Shown: positions 26,681 through 34,486 of the stretch, in pieces
Numbering within the stretch: position 1 is the first letter of the stretch
Layout of the letters: the number at the start of each line of letters is the position of its first letter
Source of the DNA: an uncultured Bacilli bacterium
GTDB lineage: Bacteria > Bacillota_I > Bacilli_A > RF39 > UBA660
Assembly: GCA_934153675.1 (NCBI GenBank)
Contig: CAKPFG010000009.1
Span: 1 to 41,217 of the forward strand
Length of the DNA stretch: 41,217 nucleotides
Reading direction: 5' to 3'
Position numbers and translations under genes: made by a program
The notes under the pieces: model-generated
Told to the model about the DNA's origin: nothing
The model's input: the letters and a program-made list of their open reading frames with translations, nothing else
The model's database searches: none

Positions 26681-27158
26681 TTAAATCATCCGTATTATAA
26701 TAATATAAAACTTTTATGGAATAATCTTTATTGTTATACAAAATTGGTATATTAATAACTAAATATCCATTATATAAATTAGATTGAGTTTTATCATAAT
26801 ATTCTTTGATAGAAATATCATCTATTTCAATATTATCATTACCTGAAAATGTATAGTTGTTAAAAGATATAGTATTATCATTTTTATTATATATTAATTT
26901 ATCAGAAGTAGAATCACTATACATAAATAAGTAGCAAGAACTTATGTCACAATTTTCAATTCTAGTAAGTTTTTTTTCTTTTAATTTTTCATTAATATTA
27001 TAACTAAGATTATCTTTTTTTATAAGCAAATCCGTTTTTTGTTCAATATTATTATAATCATCTTTCATAATTAATACAACATTAAATAAAAGAGTTAAAA
27101 TAACCATTGCAATAGAAAATGATGCCACTAATTCAATCGTAGTAAATCCTCGATTCAT
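26667..27158 (-). CDS. prepilin-like (type IV/competence pseudopilin) protein
   Basis: 163 aa beginning MNRG-FTTIELVASFSIAMVILTLLF: short basic leader, Gly-Phe cleavage site, Glu at +5 and a hydrophobic helix, as processed by PilD/ComC prepilin peptidase. The rest (about 120 residues) is a strand-rich globular part with one pair of Cys (ENCDISSC) possibly disulphide-bonded. Starts inside the stop of the upstream pilin gene (ATGA overlap), so translationally coupled. Likely a minor pseudopilin of a Com-type pilus. Confidence 0.75.
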   Translation of the reverse strand: MNRGFTTIELVASFSIAMVILTLLFNVVLIMKDDYNNIEQKTDLLIKKDNLSYNINEKLKEKKLTRIENCDISSCYLFMYSDSTSDKLIYNKNDNTISFNNYTFSGNDNIEIDDISIKEYYDKTQSNLYNGYLVINIPILYNNKDYSIKVLYYYNTDDLTIVL

Positions 27159-27634
27159 AACTCCCCCAAACTAAATGTAATAGTTGCACAATTTAAATTA
27201 TTAAATTCAACTATTAATCTATAATTTTCACTTTTATTATTTATATTTTTTAACATCTTTTGAATGTTTTTAGATACACCCTTTATACTAGAAACATCGG
27301 CTTTTGTTATAATTAAAGTTTTCATATCTAAACTATCAAACAAATTAGTTTGATTATCTAAATAGTCTATATTATCATTATTATTAATAATAATATAATT
27401 ATTCGTATCAATTTCCATTTCTATTTTTTTTTGATTATCTGTTGGCAGACTTTTTATAAAATTTTTAATATTATTTAATTTATATAAATCATCAATATCA
27501 TTATATCTAAAAGATTCGTTATATTTATTTTGCAAAGTTGTAAACTGAACAAACAAATAAATTAATATTGCAGCAACAAATGTAGATACAACCAATGTTT
27601 CTACTAAAGCAAAAGCTTTACTTTTTGAATACAT
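27155..27634 (-). CDS. prepilin-like protein, first of the pair
   Basis: 159 aa. N-terminus MYSKSKA-FALVETLVVSTFVAAILIYLFV: basic leader, Ala/Phe processing site, Glu at +5 and hydrophobic helix. The C-terminal portion is hydrophilic with one Cys. Divergent from the GspE/PilB ATPase with 85 bp between starts. Stop TGA overlaps the ATG of the next gene. ATG 27634 has a weak GGTGAT SD. Confidence 0.7.
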   Translation of the reverse strand: MYSKSKAFALVETLVVSTFVAAILIYLFVQFTTLQNKYNESFRYNDIDDLYKLNNIKNFIKSLPTDNQKKIEMEIDTNNYIIINNNDNIDYLDNQTNLFDSLDMKTLIITKADVSSIKGVSKNIQKMLKNINNKSENYRLIVEFNNLNCATITFSLGEL

Positions 27635-27719
27635 ATTATCACCCTTGCATTATTTACATGAATATTATATAATATATTTAATCTAAAATCTAGTGTAAAA
27701 GAATAAAAAGGGTGATAAA

Positions 27720-29399
27720 ATGATAAAGATTTTTGATTTTGAACATATGCCTGTTGTAGATATAGTAAATGATATTTTAGTTGATGCCACTAAAATGGGA
27801 GCATCTGACATTCATTTCGATCCTAAAGAAAAATATATGCAAATAAGGGTTAGAATTGATGGAATATTAAATAATTACGCTACTATTAAAGAAGAATATG
27901 TTAAAAATTTAATTACTAGAATAAAAATAATGTCTGGAATGAATATTACTGAATCAAGATTACCACAAGATGGGGCTATTAAGGGCATAATAAAAGATGT
28001 TTTACTTGATTTACGTGTATCTTCTATTAATACAAGTAACGGTGAAAAAATAGTTATTCGTATATTAGATTATTCATTGAGTTTAAATGGTATTGAAAAG
28101 TTAGGCTTTTCTAATTATAACTACAAAAAAGTTGTAGAAATGATTAATGAACCCAATGGTATTGTACTTATAACAGGCGCTACTGGAACAGGAAAAACAA
28201 CGACAGTATATTCAATACTACAAAAATTAAATAATGAGCAAACTAATATAATGTCTATTGAAGATCCAATAGAAATGGATATTGAAGGTGTTAATCAAAT
28301 CCAAGTTAATCCAGAAATAGGATTAACATTTGCCAGCGCATTAAGATCTATACTAAGGCAAGATCCAAATATTATTATGATTGGTGAAATTAGAGACAGT
28401 GAAACAGCTACTATTGCAATTAGAGCTAGCGTTACAGGGCATTTAGTATTATCTACGCTACATACAAATGACTCTTTGTCTACAATTGAAAGATTAATGG
28501 ATATGGATGTAGAAAAATATTTACTTGCTGAGGCTCTAACAGGAATTATATCACAAAAACTAGCTCGAAAATTATGTCCATATTGTAAAAGAAAAAGAGA
28601 AACTACAGATTATGAAAAAGAACTTATAAAAAAAACCATTAATGTAGATGCTAAAGAAATTTATGAAGCAGTTGGATGTGAACATTGTAATAATGGATAT
28701 AAAGGAAGAACTGCAATCCAAGAAGTTTTATTAATAAATCAAAAAATAAAAGATGCTCTTAGTATGAATATTAGAAAAGATAAATTGCGAAAGCTTGTTT
28801 ATGATAATAATGTTATTACACTTTTACAAGATGGCATGATAAAAGTAGTTAAAGGACAAACTACTATAGAAGAATTGTTAAAATTAATTGAACTAGATAA
28901 AGAAAACAATACAACATTTAATCTTTCAGAAGCTATAATTGATAGTTGTCTTACTAAAGACGATAATAAATTCATAGACGAAGTTTTAAATGAAAATGAA
29001 GAAATTAAAAATAATGACACTGGAAATTCCGTTAATAATAATGATGAATCTGAAGAAACTTTTGAAAATGACAATGAATTTATTATACCACAAACTGACG
29101 ATGTTGTTATTAATTCTATTGATGAGATTGTAGACAATAATTCTAATAATGATGATAATATGGAATCGCTTGATAATATAGATATATCAAGTGTAGATAT
29201 TAAAAATGTTAAAAATAGCAATTCTGATAATGATATTGATGATAATCTACTTAATGAAAAGCATATAGAAGAAAAAAACATGATTGAAAAAAATGATATT
29301 GATTTTGAAAAAATAGAAAAGTTAGAGGAAATTAGAAAGGAATTAAGTTCCAAAGTTGAAGAAATGTTAAATAAAAAAAGAAAAAGAGTAAAAAAATAA
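27720..29399 (+). CDS. GspE/PilB-type pilus assembly ATPase with long acidic tail
   Basis: 559 aa. Core residues 1-390: N2-like SDIHFDPKEKYMQIRVRIDG, Walker A GATGTGKT (153-160), Asp box IEDPIEMDIEGVNQIQVN, Walker B NIIMIGEIRDSETA, His box GHLVLSTLHTNDSLST, and a four-Cys zinc site (C286, C289, C320, C323). This is the ComGA/GspE subtype lacking the N1 domain. Residues about 391-559 are an extra Asn/Asp/Glu-rich, low-complexity tail ending in KKRKRVKK, not part of the family. It powers assembly of the pseudopili encoded divergently; the polytopic GspF/ComGB partner is not in the window. ATG has SD AGGGTG. Confidence 0.9.
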   Translation: MIKIFDFEHMPVVDIVNDILVDATKMGASDIHFDPKEKYMQIRVRIDGILNNYATIKEEYVKNLITRIKIMSGMNITESRLPQDGAIKGIIKDVLLDLRVSSINTSNGEKIVIRILDYSLSLNGIEKLGFSNYNYKKVVEMINEPNGIVLITGATGTGKTTTVYSILQKLNNEQTNIMSIEDPIEMDIEGVNQIQVNPEIGLTFASALRSILRQDPNIIMIGEIRDSETATIAIRASVTGHLVLSTLHTNDSLSTIERLMDMDVEKYLLAEALTGIISQKLARKLCPYCKRKRETTDYEKELIKKTINVDAKEIYEAVGCEHCNNGYKGRTAIQEVLLINQKIKDALSMNIRKDKLRKLVYDNNVITLLQDGMIKVVKGQTTIEELLKLIELDKENNTTFNLSEAIIDSCLTKDDNKFIDEVLNENEEIKNNDTGNSVNNNDESEETFENDNEFIIPQTDDVVINSIDEIVDNNSNNDDNMESLDNIDISSVDIKNVKNSNSDNDIDDNLLNEKHIEEKNMIEKNDIDFEKIEKLEEIRKELSSKVEEMLNKKRKRVKK

Positions 29400-29454
29400 C
29401 AGTTGATCTAAGTGCGTAAGAAAGTCTATAAATGGAATCTAACCATGATTTTTG

Positions 29455-29478
29455 GAAACCTTAATTGGTTTCTTTTTT
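29455..29478 (+). terminator. terminator of the GspE/PilB gene
   Basis: GAAACC/GGTTTC with TTAATT loop followed by six T. Confidence 0.75.
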
Positions 29479-29622
29479 GTTATTTAAATAATAATATAAT
29501 ATTTAATTTTATTCTTCCATCTAATATAATAAATAACTCAGATAATATATTTTACCAATTTCTATATGCTTGATTCTACTTTTTAGATATATTTTTAGTA
29601 ACTAAATATAAACATTTAAATA

Positions 29623-29735
29623 AGCAAACCTTTAAACACATCTTTTAATACACTTGATATATCTTAAGCAGTTTCAATTTCATAATTTTCTTGTAATATT
29701 TTTAATATTTCTTTTCCTTTGCTATTTTCTTTCAT
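29623..29735 (-). pseudogene. IS256-family transposase N-terminal scrap
   Basis: From ATG 29735 the minus strand reads MKENSKGKEILKILQENYEI, then ETA-stop-DISSVLKDVFKGLL. This resembles the start of IS256/Mutator transposases (LLEIL...ETAEDVQ.ALKDLFKGTLEEML). An in-frame TAA replaces a Glu codon and nothing downstream is recognisable. The rest of 29480-29795 shows no gene. Confidence 0.45.
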
Positions 29736-29737
29736 AA

Positions 29738-29776
29738 TAAAAATCTCTCCATTGCTTTTTATCATGGAAAGATTTT
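29738..29776. terminator. bidirectional hairpin terminator
   Basis: AAATCTCTCCAT and ATGGAAAGATTT pair with one mismatch; T runs on both strands. It ends the NlpC/P60 transcript from the right. Confidence 0.6.
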
Positions 29777-29795
29777 TTATTTACAAACCCATTTT

Positions 29796-30452
29796 TTAAA
29801 CTATTCTTCTAATTGATATAACTGGCATAATATTTACACTATCTACTCTAATTCCAAGAGATGGGGTTGATGCATGTACTATTTTACCATCGCCTATATA
29901 AATAGCAGTATGCGTTACAGAACCATTATATCCATATGCTACTATATCCCCTTTTTCTATTTTATTTAATGAAACAGCAACTCCTACAGAAGATTGCACC
30001 TTTGATGTTCTTGGCAAATTAATTCCATAATTAGCATATACTGCCATAACAAATCCTGAACAATCAGATCCAAGAGTTAAACTAGTTCCTCCTGCTACAT
30101 ATGGATTACCTACAAATTGCAACGCAAAATCTGCAACTGATTCATAATTTGAATGACTAACTATTTTTTCTTTAGAATTTTCTTGTTTAACAATATTATT
30201 TATTTTCTTTTCCTGTTCAATTGTCTCAATTTTTAATTTTTCTTCATAATTTTTCTGATCAATATAATTTTTTATTTCTTCATTTTTATATGAATCAAGT
30301 GCTTCATTAGACCTAGTAATAACATTAGCCGCACTTGCAACATTCTTCGATTTAACAGAAGTAGTATAATTACCTTTTAAAATTATAACAAAAATAATAA
30401 CAATCATATCAAATACTACTAAAAAAACAGCTATCTTCTTTTTTACTCTCAT
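29796..30452 (-). CDS. NlpC/P60 cell-wall hydrolase (copy 2)
   Basis: 218 aa. Signal anchor (VKKKIAVFLVVFDMIVIIFVIIL), a coiled charged linker (NEEIK... to about 100), then an NlpC/P60 domain from about 115: FALQFVGNPYVAGGTSL, catalytic Cys in SDCSGFVMAVY, His in THTAIYIGDGKIVHAS and the third polar residue further on. Cleaves peptidoglycan stem peptides, usually gamma-D-Glu-diamino acid bonds. The catalytic domain is almost identical to that of the next gene, 37 bp upstream, showing tandem duplication. There is no SD; an extended -10 (TGTTACTAT) ends 6 nt before the ATG, so the message may be leaderless. Confidence 0.88.
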   Translation of the reverse strand: MRVKKKIAVFLVVFDMIVIIFVIILKGNYTTSVKSKNVASAANVITRSNEALDSYKNEEIKNYIDQKNYEEKLKIETIEQEKKINNIVKQENSKEKIVSHSNYESVADFALQFVGNPYVAGGTSLTLGSDCSGFVMAVYANYGINLPRTSKVQSSVGVAVSLNKIEKGDIVAYGYNGSVTHTAIYIGDGKIVHASTPSLGIRVDSVNIMPVISIRRIV

Positions 30453-30458
30453 ATAAAA

Positions 30459-30467
30459 ATAGTAACA
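30459..30467 (-). promoter_or_regulatory. extended -10 giving a leaderless start for the second NlpC/P60 gene
   Basis: TGTTACTAT on the minus strand; the hexamer (30459-30464) is separated from the ATG (30452) by 6 nt, so transcription would begin at or next to the start codon. Confidence 0.4.
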
Positions 30468-30488
30468 TAAGTTACCATTTTAGTCAAA

Positions 30489-31184
30489 TTATACTATTCT
30501 TCGAATTGTTATAATTGGCATAATATTCATATTATCAACTCTAATACCAAGTGATGGAGTTGATGCATGTACTATTTTACCATCACCTATATAAATTGCT
30601 GAGTGAGTTATATTACCATTATACCCATAGGATACTATATCCCCTTTTTGTATATTATCTAAAGAAATACTACTACCAATTGAAGCTTGGGCTGTTGTTG
30701 TTCTTGGAATACTAATATTATAATTAGCATATACCGCCATAACAAACCCTGAACAATCAGATCCAAGAGTTAAACTAGTTCCTCCTGCTACATATGGATT
30801 ACCAACAAATTGCAATGCAAAAGAAGCTATATTATTTCCTAATGATGAATCATTGTAATAAACTTGGGCTTCATCAACTGATGAAGTTTGTTGTTTTAAA
30901 TATTCTTGCTTTTTTCCTTGTTCAATTTTCTCTTGTTCCTTTTTTTCTTGCTCAATTTTTTCCTGTTCAAGCTTTTTTATTTCTTCTCTTTTTTCTAATT
31001 CTTTTTTTATTTCTTTTTCTTTTGAAAAATCATATAAATTATCTGAAGTAACTACAACTTTTTTATTTACATCATATAATTCTAATTTTTCATCTTCTTC
31101 GATTTTGTTTAATGCAGATACTTTCAAATCCCAAATAAGCATACATAGTGTTAGTAAAAGAATAATATTAAATATCTTTTTCAC
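30489..31184 (-). CDS. NlpC/P60 cell-wall hydrolase (copy 1)
   Basis: 231 aa from GTG 31184 with SD GGAG. Signal peptide (MKKIFNIILLLTLCMLIWDLKVSA), then an extended Glu/Lys/Gln coiled coil (about 45-100, repeated EQEKxEQEK), then the NlpC/P60 domain with SDCSGFVMAVY, THSAIYIGDGKIVHAS-type His (here THSAIYIG) and VDNMNIMPIITIRRIV end. The coiled coil probably positions the enzyme in the wall or mediates dimerisation, as in other secreted P60 hydrolases. Lies 37 bp upstream of its paralogue and has a strong promoter of its own. Confidence 0.88.
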   Translation of the reverse strand: MKKIFNIILLLTLCMLIWDLKVSALNKIEEDEKLELYDVNKKVVVTSDNLYDFSKEKEIKKELEKREEIKKLEQEKIEQEKKEQEKIEQGKKQEYLKQQTSSVDEAQVYYNDSSLGNNIASFALQFVGNPYVAGGTSLTLGSDCSGFVMAVYANYNISIPRTTTAQASIGSSISLDNIQKGDIVSYGYNGNITHSAIYIGDGKIVHASTPSLGIRVDNMNIMPIITIRRIV

Positions 31185-31202
31185 AATAAATCTCCAATTC
31201 TA

Positions 31203-31218
31203 GTCCTTTTTTGAGGAC
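31203..31218 (-). promoter_or_regulatory. hairpin in the NlpC/P60 leader
   Basis: GTCCT/AGGAC with an A-rich loop, located between promoter and SD; possible stability or regulatory element. Confidence 0.35.
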
Positions 31219-31227
31219 ACGTTTTTG

Positions 31228-31256
31228 ATTATAACAAAATAAAAAAACATTGTCAA
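31228..31256 (-). promoter_or_regulatory. promoter of the NlpC/P60 pair
   Basis: Perfect TTGACA (31251-31256), 17-bp spacer, perfect TATAAT (31228-31233). Confidence 0.85.
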
Positions 31257-31323
31257 ATTAAGAATTTTTTGTAATTTAAAGTACTAATACTAATATGTAA
31301 CTTTTTTATAAATTTATTCAAAC

Positions 31324-31347
31324 AAAAAAAACCTTGAAAAATCAAGG
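31324..31347 (-). terminator. terminator of tRNA-Glu
   Basis: CCTTGA/TCAAGG stem, four-nt loop, then eight T on the minus strand. Confidence 0.8.
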
Positions 31348-31358
31348 ATATTATCTTT

Positions 31359-31435
31359 TGGTGACCTGTATGGGATTCGGACCCATGTATGTAGCCTTGA
31401 GAGGGCTATGTGTTAAACCACTTCACCAACAGGCC
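31359..31435 (-). tRNA. tRNA-Glu (CTC)
   Basis: 77 nt including CCA. Acceptor GGCCTGT/ACAGGTC, anticodon stem TAGCC/GGCTA with loop CTCTCAA, hence anticodon CTC reading GAG; T arm ATGGGTCCGAATCCCAT. The body resembles bacterial tRNA-Glu. The CTC isoacceptor is dispensable in most AT-rich genomes, which rely on TTC. It lies 67 bp downstream of gltX on the same strand. Confidence 0.9.
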
Positions 31436-31461
31436 AAATAATAATGCCAAATGACACTATC

Positions 31462-31490
31462 ATTTTATCATGACAAAATATATTTTTCAA
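31462..31490 (-). promoter_or_regulatory. promoter of tRNA-Glu
   Basis: TTGAAA (31485-31490), 17-bp spacer, extended -10 TGATAAAAT (31462-31467) in the gap after gltX. Confidence 0.65.
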
Positions 31491-31502
31491 GTACCATATT
31501 CG

Positions 31503-33140
31503 TTATTTTACCATATTAAATCTATTTATAATTCTTTCTTTTTTGAATAACTGCATTATTTCATATAAATCCGGGGTATTTCTTTTAGATGTTAAAGCTA
31601 CCCTAAGAACTGTTGCAATATCAGCTACATTTCCTTTATACAATTCTGGATTCTTTTTATATTCTTTCATATTATCTGCATACCCTAAATATTTTGCCAT
31701 TTCTTTTATTTTATTAAACCAAGTATCTTTATCAAAAGAATCACTATAATATTTATCAATATACAAATTTAAAATCTTTTTTATTTCATTTATATCAGTA
31801 ATTTTCATCCACTCATATGAAATATTTTGATATAAAGAATCATACATATACCATATTAAATCATATATATCACTATACTTAGAAATATCTTTACGTGGTT
31901 TTGTTTGATTTCTTTCAATATTAATTACATTCTTATAATAAGAAACATCACTATCTATTAATTGTTTTAATTTATTTGAATAAACACATGCCCAAGAATA
32001 AGATTTCAAATACAATTGTTCCTTATCCATTTTAGATATAATATTTTTAGAAATATCTTCCAATTTCATCAAATCATATAAAGCTCCTGAAGATGACATT
32101 TTCAAAGGATCAAATACAAATTCATAAAATTTTTTATTAGGATTCAAACTCCTCCACTTTTCATAATTAGAATTAATTATAGTCATAACAGATTCAATAA
32201 CAGCACTCGCTGGATACCCTTTTTCCTTATAATAATCCATATTAGCTTCTGGATCTTTTCTTTTGCTTATTTTTCTAACCTTGCCATCTTCCTTTTTTAA
32301 GATCAATGGAGTATGAATATACTTAGGTGCTTGAAAATTTAATGCCTCAAACATCTGTAAATGTTTAGAAACACTTGGCAACCATTCTTCCCCTCTTACA
32401 ACTATGGTAGTATGCATTAAATGATCATCAATAACATGTGCAAAATGATAAGTAGGTAATTTATTCTCACTTTTCATAATAACATCATCTATATCATTTT
32501 CACTAATTTTAATCAAACCTTTTGCTAAGTCATTATATTTTATTTTATTTTCAAAATTTCCCTTTGATTTAAAACGAATAACAAACGGAATACCCGCTTT
32601 AATTTTTTTTATAGCTTCATCAACAGATAACTTACGGCATTTCGAAAATCTACCATAATAACCAGTTCTAAGTTTGGTTAATTCCTGGTTTTTACGCATA
32701 TTTTCTAATTCATCACTAGTACAAAAACAAGGATAAGCTCTTCCTATTTCAATCAAATGTTTTATATAAACATGATATATTTCCTTTCTCTTGCTTTGTA
32801 TATACGGTCCATAATTACCAATAACCTTTCCATACTCATATTCATCAGGTTTTATATCATAATAATCTAGTGTATCCATAATAGCCTTAAAAGCATCTGT
32901 TACTTCTCTTTTTTGATCAGTATCTTCATTTCTTAAATAAAACACACCATTTGTATTTTTTGCAATTACATAATCTGTTAAAGCTTGATACATTCCACCT
33001 ATATGCATATAACCTGTTGGAGATGGAGCAAAACGTGTTACTTCCCCCTTAATATCCCTTTTAGGGTACATTTTCTCTATTTGTTCTACAGTTTTATTTA
33101 TATTAGGAAATATTATATCAGCTAAATCTTTGTTTGTCAT
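31503..33140 (-). CDS. gltX: glutamyl-tRNA synthetase
   Basis: 545 aa from ATG 33140 with SD GGGTGAT (the TTG four codons earlier lies in the SD). Class I synthetase: RFAPSPTGYMHIGG (HIGH motif), YLRNEDTDQKREV, IRFKSKGNFENKIKYNDL, HTTIVVRGEEWLPSVSKH, and KISKRKD (KMSKS motif). The C-terminal half is the helical anticodon-binding region. It charges tRNA-Glu and, where GlnRS is absent, also tRNA-Gln; the window cannot decide this. Somewhat longer than the 480-500 aa norm. Its cognate tRNA-Glu follows directly. Confidence 0.95.
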   Translation of the reverse strand: MTNKDLADIIFPNINKTVEQIEKMYPKRDIKGEVTRFAPSPTGYMHIGGMYQALTDYVIAKNTNGVFYLRNEDTDQKREVTDAFKAIMDTLDYYDIKPDEYEYGKVIGNYGPYIQSKRKEIYHVYIKHLIEIGRAYPCFCTSDELENMRKNQELTKLRTGYYGRFSKCRKLSVDEAIKKIKAGIPFVIRFKSKGNFENKIKYNDLAKGLIKISENDIDDVIMKSENKLPTYHFAHVIDDHLMHTTIVVRGEEWLPSVSKHLQMFEALNFQAPKYIHTPLILKKEDGKVRKISKRKDPEANMDYYKEKGYPASAVIESVMTIINSNYEKWRSLNPNKKFYEFVFDPLKMSSSGALYDLMKLEDISKNIISKMDKEQLYLKSYSWACVYSNKLKQLIDSDVSYYKNVINIERNQTKPRKDISKYSDIYDLIWYMYDSLYQNISYEWMKITDINEIKKILNLYIDKYYSDSFDKDTWFNKIKEMAKYLGYADNMKEYKKNPELYKGNVADIATVLRVALTSKRNTPDLYEIMQLFKKERIINRFNMVK

Positions 33141-33156
33141 ATTATCACCCAAAAGA

Positions 33157-33185
33157 ATTATAGCAAATTTTATTTATGTTTACAA
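33157..33185 (-). promoter_or_regulatory. promoter of gltX
   Basis: TTGTAA (33180-33185), 17-bp spacer, perfect TATAAT (33157-33162). Confidence 0.65.
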
Positions 33186-33194
33186 TCCTTTATA

Positions 33195-33650
33195 CCTTTT
33201 TGTGAATCATTTTCATTACTTTACAAGCAATAGATTGAACTAGTAATATTTCACAGAAAAAAGCACAACAAAAATTTCTTGGCCAAGAACTAAAAAAAGT
33301 TTTTATTAAAAGCGCCAAAATATCCAATACCTATCATACCACCTGTAATAGTCATTGATATACTCATAAAAATAACAAAAAGAATATTAAAAAGTATTTT
33401 ACAATTAAAACTATCAGTAGATAGTTAAATGATTACTAACTTAGGAGAAAAATTAAAAATGAATAAACTTTCAAGTAACATAGTAATCAAAAAATAAGAA
33501 AAGCTTTTAATATCATCAAAATTACTTCAAAATCTATTTTTTTAAAATATAATAACACATTAATAAACAACATTAAAAAAACGTATACTAAAGATTCCTT
33601 AGCATTTTTTAATAATCTATTATCTATAAATACCTTTCAAGTCTAATTAA
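33195..33650 (-). pseudogene. decayed membrane-protein gene (DUF2798-like)
   Basis: Minus-strand fragments in shifting frames: NAKESLVYVFLMLFINVLLY, AFLIF, then FNCKILFNILFVIFMSISMT, ITGGMIGIGYFGAFN, SWPRNFCCAFFCEILLVQSI and ACKVMKMIHKK. The MSxxMT...WPRNF..AF...L.V.....K pattern fits two tandem DUF2798 units. Multiple stops and frameshifts; the gene is dead. Confidence 0.45.
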
Positions 33651-33679
33651 TTATAACACGATTTATTTTTTTTATAATA

Positions 33680-33711
33680 GTAAAAAGAAAAGAGGATTAT
33701 TTATACCCTCT
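33680..33711 (-). terminator. terminator of the 33697-34392 gene
   Basis: AGAGG/CCTCT stem followed on the minus strand by TTTCTTTTT; the stop codon lies in the loop. Confidence 0.55.
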
Positions 33712-34392
33712 AAGTCCTAATACCTTAAATTCATCATTACTTAAATTTTGAACTAAGTAATCAATTGAATAAACATTAAAAACTCCATCTATCCCCTCAT
33801 TTAAATATAAGTCATAAATTTCATTAAATAAAGAATTATTTTCTAATTTTTGCTTCGATATTCTTTTTATCTTTTTTTCTTTATTCCTTTTTATATCACT
33901 ATAAATTTCACTTCTTTTAGGAAAACCATATGCAGTAAGATAGTCATAATACTTTTCTATATTATAAATAGACAAATAATAATCCCCATATTTTTTGCGA
34001 GAATTTAACCATTTTTTAATATGCTTTTTATATTCATTATTTTGTGAATAACAAATCATACGATAATCCCACTCAGAAAAATTATTCATTCTTTTACTCT
34101 TTAAAAGTTTTATTAAAAACTTCTGACTTTTTATAATTACATTTGCAACCTCTATATCTTGTTTATATAGCACCCTTACTCTAACATTAGGTTTGCAAGA
34201 ATTAATTATTACAATATCACCATTGTCATTATACTTTTTAACAAAATTATCAACAATATCTTTATTTTTACTTCTAATATCTCCAGAAGAAAAAAATTTA
34301 GTTGTATATTTTGATATTTCATCATAAGTACCAGACATTATCACATCATAAATATTACACTCATAATCTTTAGCAATTATTAAATAATACAT
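33697..34392 (-). CDS. hypothetical protein, 231 aa
   Basis: Basic, soluble protein without signal or membrane segments. The N-terminus MYYLIIAKDYECNIYDVIMSGTYDEISKYT looks like a small alpha/beta domain, and the middle is Lys/Tyr-rich (SEWDYRMICYSQNNEYKKHIKKWLNSRKKYGDYYLSIYN). Residues about 150-190 (KRSEIYSDIKRNKEKKIKRI) are strongly basic and may bind nucleic acid. I recognise no family. SD GGTGATAT precedes ATG 34392. Located downstream of the prepilin-type gene. Confidence 0.6.
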   Translation of the reverse strand: MYYLIIAKDYECNIYDVIMSGTYDEISKYTTKFFSSGDIRSKNKDIVDNFVKKYNDNGDIVIINSCKPNVRVRVLYKQDIEVANVIIKSQKFLIKLLKSKRMNNFSEWDYRMICYSQNNEYKKHIKKWLNSRKKYGDYYLSIYNIEKYYDYLTAYGFPKRSEIYSDIKRNKEKKIKRISKQKLENNSLFNEIYDLYLNEGIDGVFNVYSIDYLVQNLSNDEFKVLGLRGYK

Positions 34393-34430
34393 TATATCAC
34401 CAACTTAATTATATAATATTTATATTGTTA

Positions 34431-34466
34431 TTGTAAATAATTTATAATAAATTATTATATTTACAA
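34431..34466 (-). terminator. AT-rich inverted repeat after the prepilin-type gene
   Basis: TTGTAAAT/ATTTACAA arms enclosing AATTTA...TAAATT; starts 21 bp past the stop. May act as terminator, or as a structure beside the putative variable region. Confidence 0.4.
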
Positions 34467-34486
34467 CAATTACTTAAAATTATATG

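Noticed and set aside
28799..29353. 184-aa Ser/Leu-rich minus-strand frame
   Set aside because: Antisense shadow of the acidic Asn/Asp tail of the GspE/PilB ATPase; no SD and no family.
31203..31218. c-di-AMP (ydaO) riboswitch before the NlpC/P60 genes
   Set aside because: Such riboswitches often precede wall hydrolases, but this leader is only about 40 nt with one small hairpin, too short for the motif.
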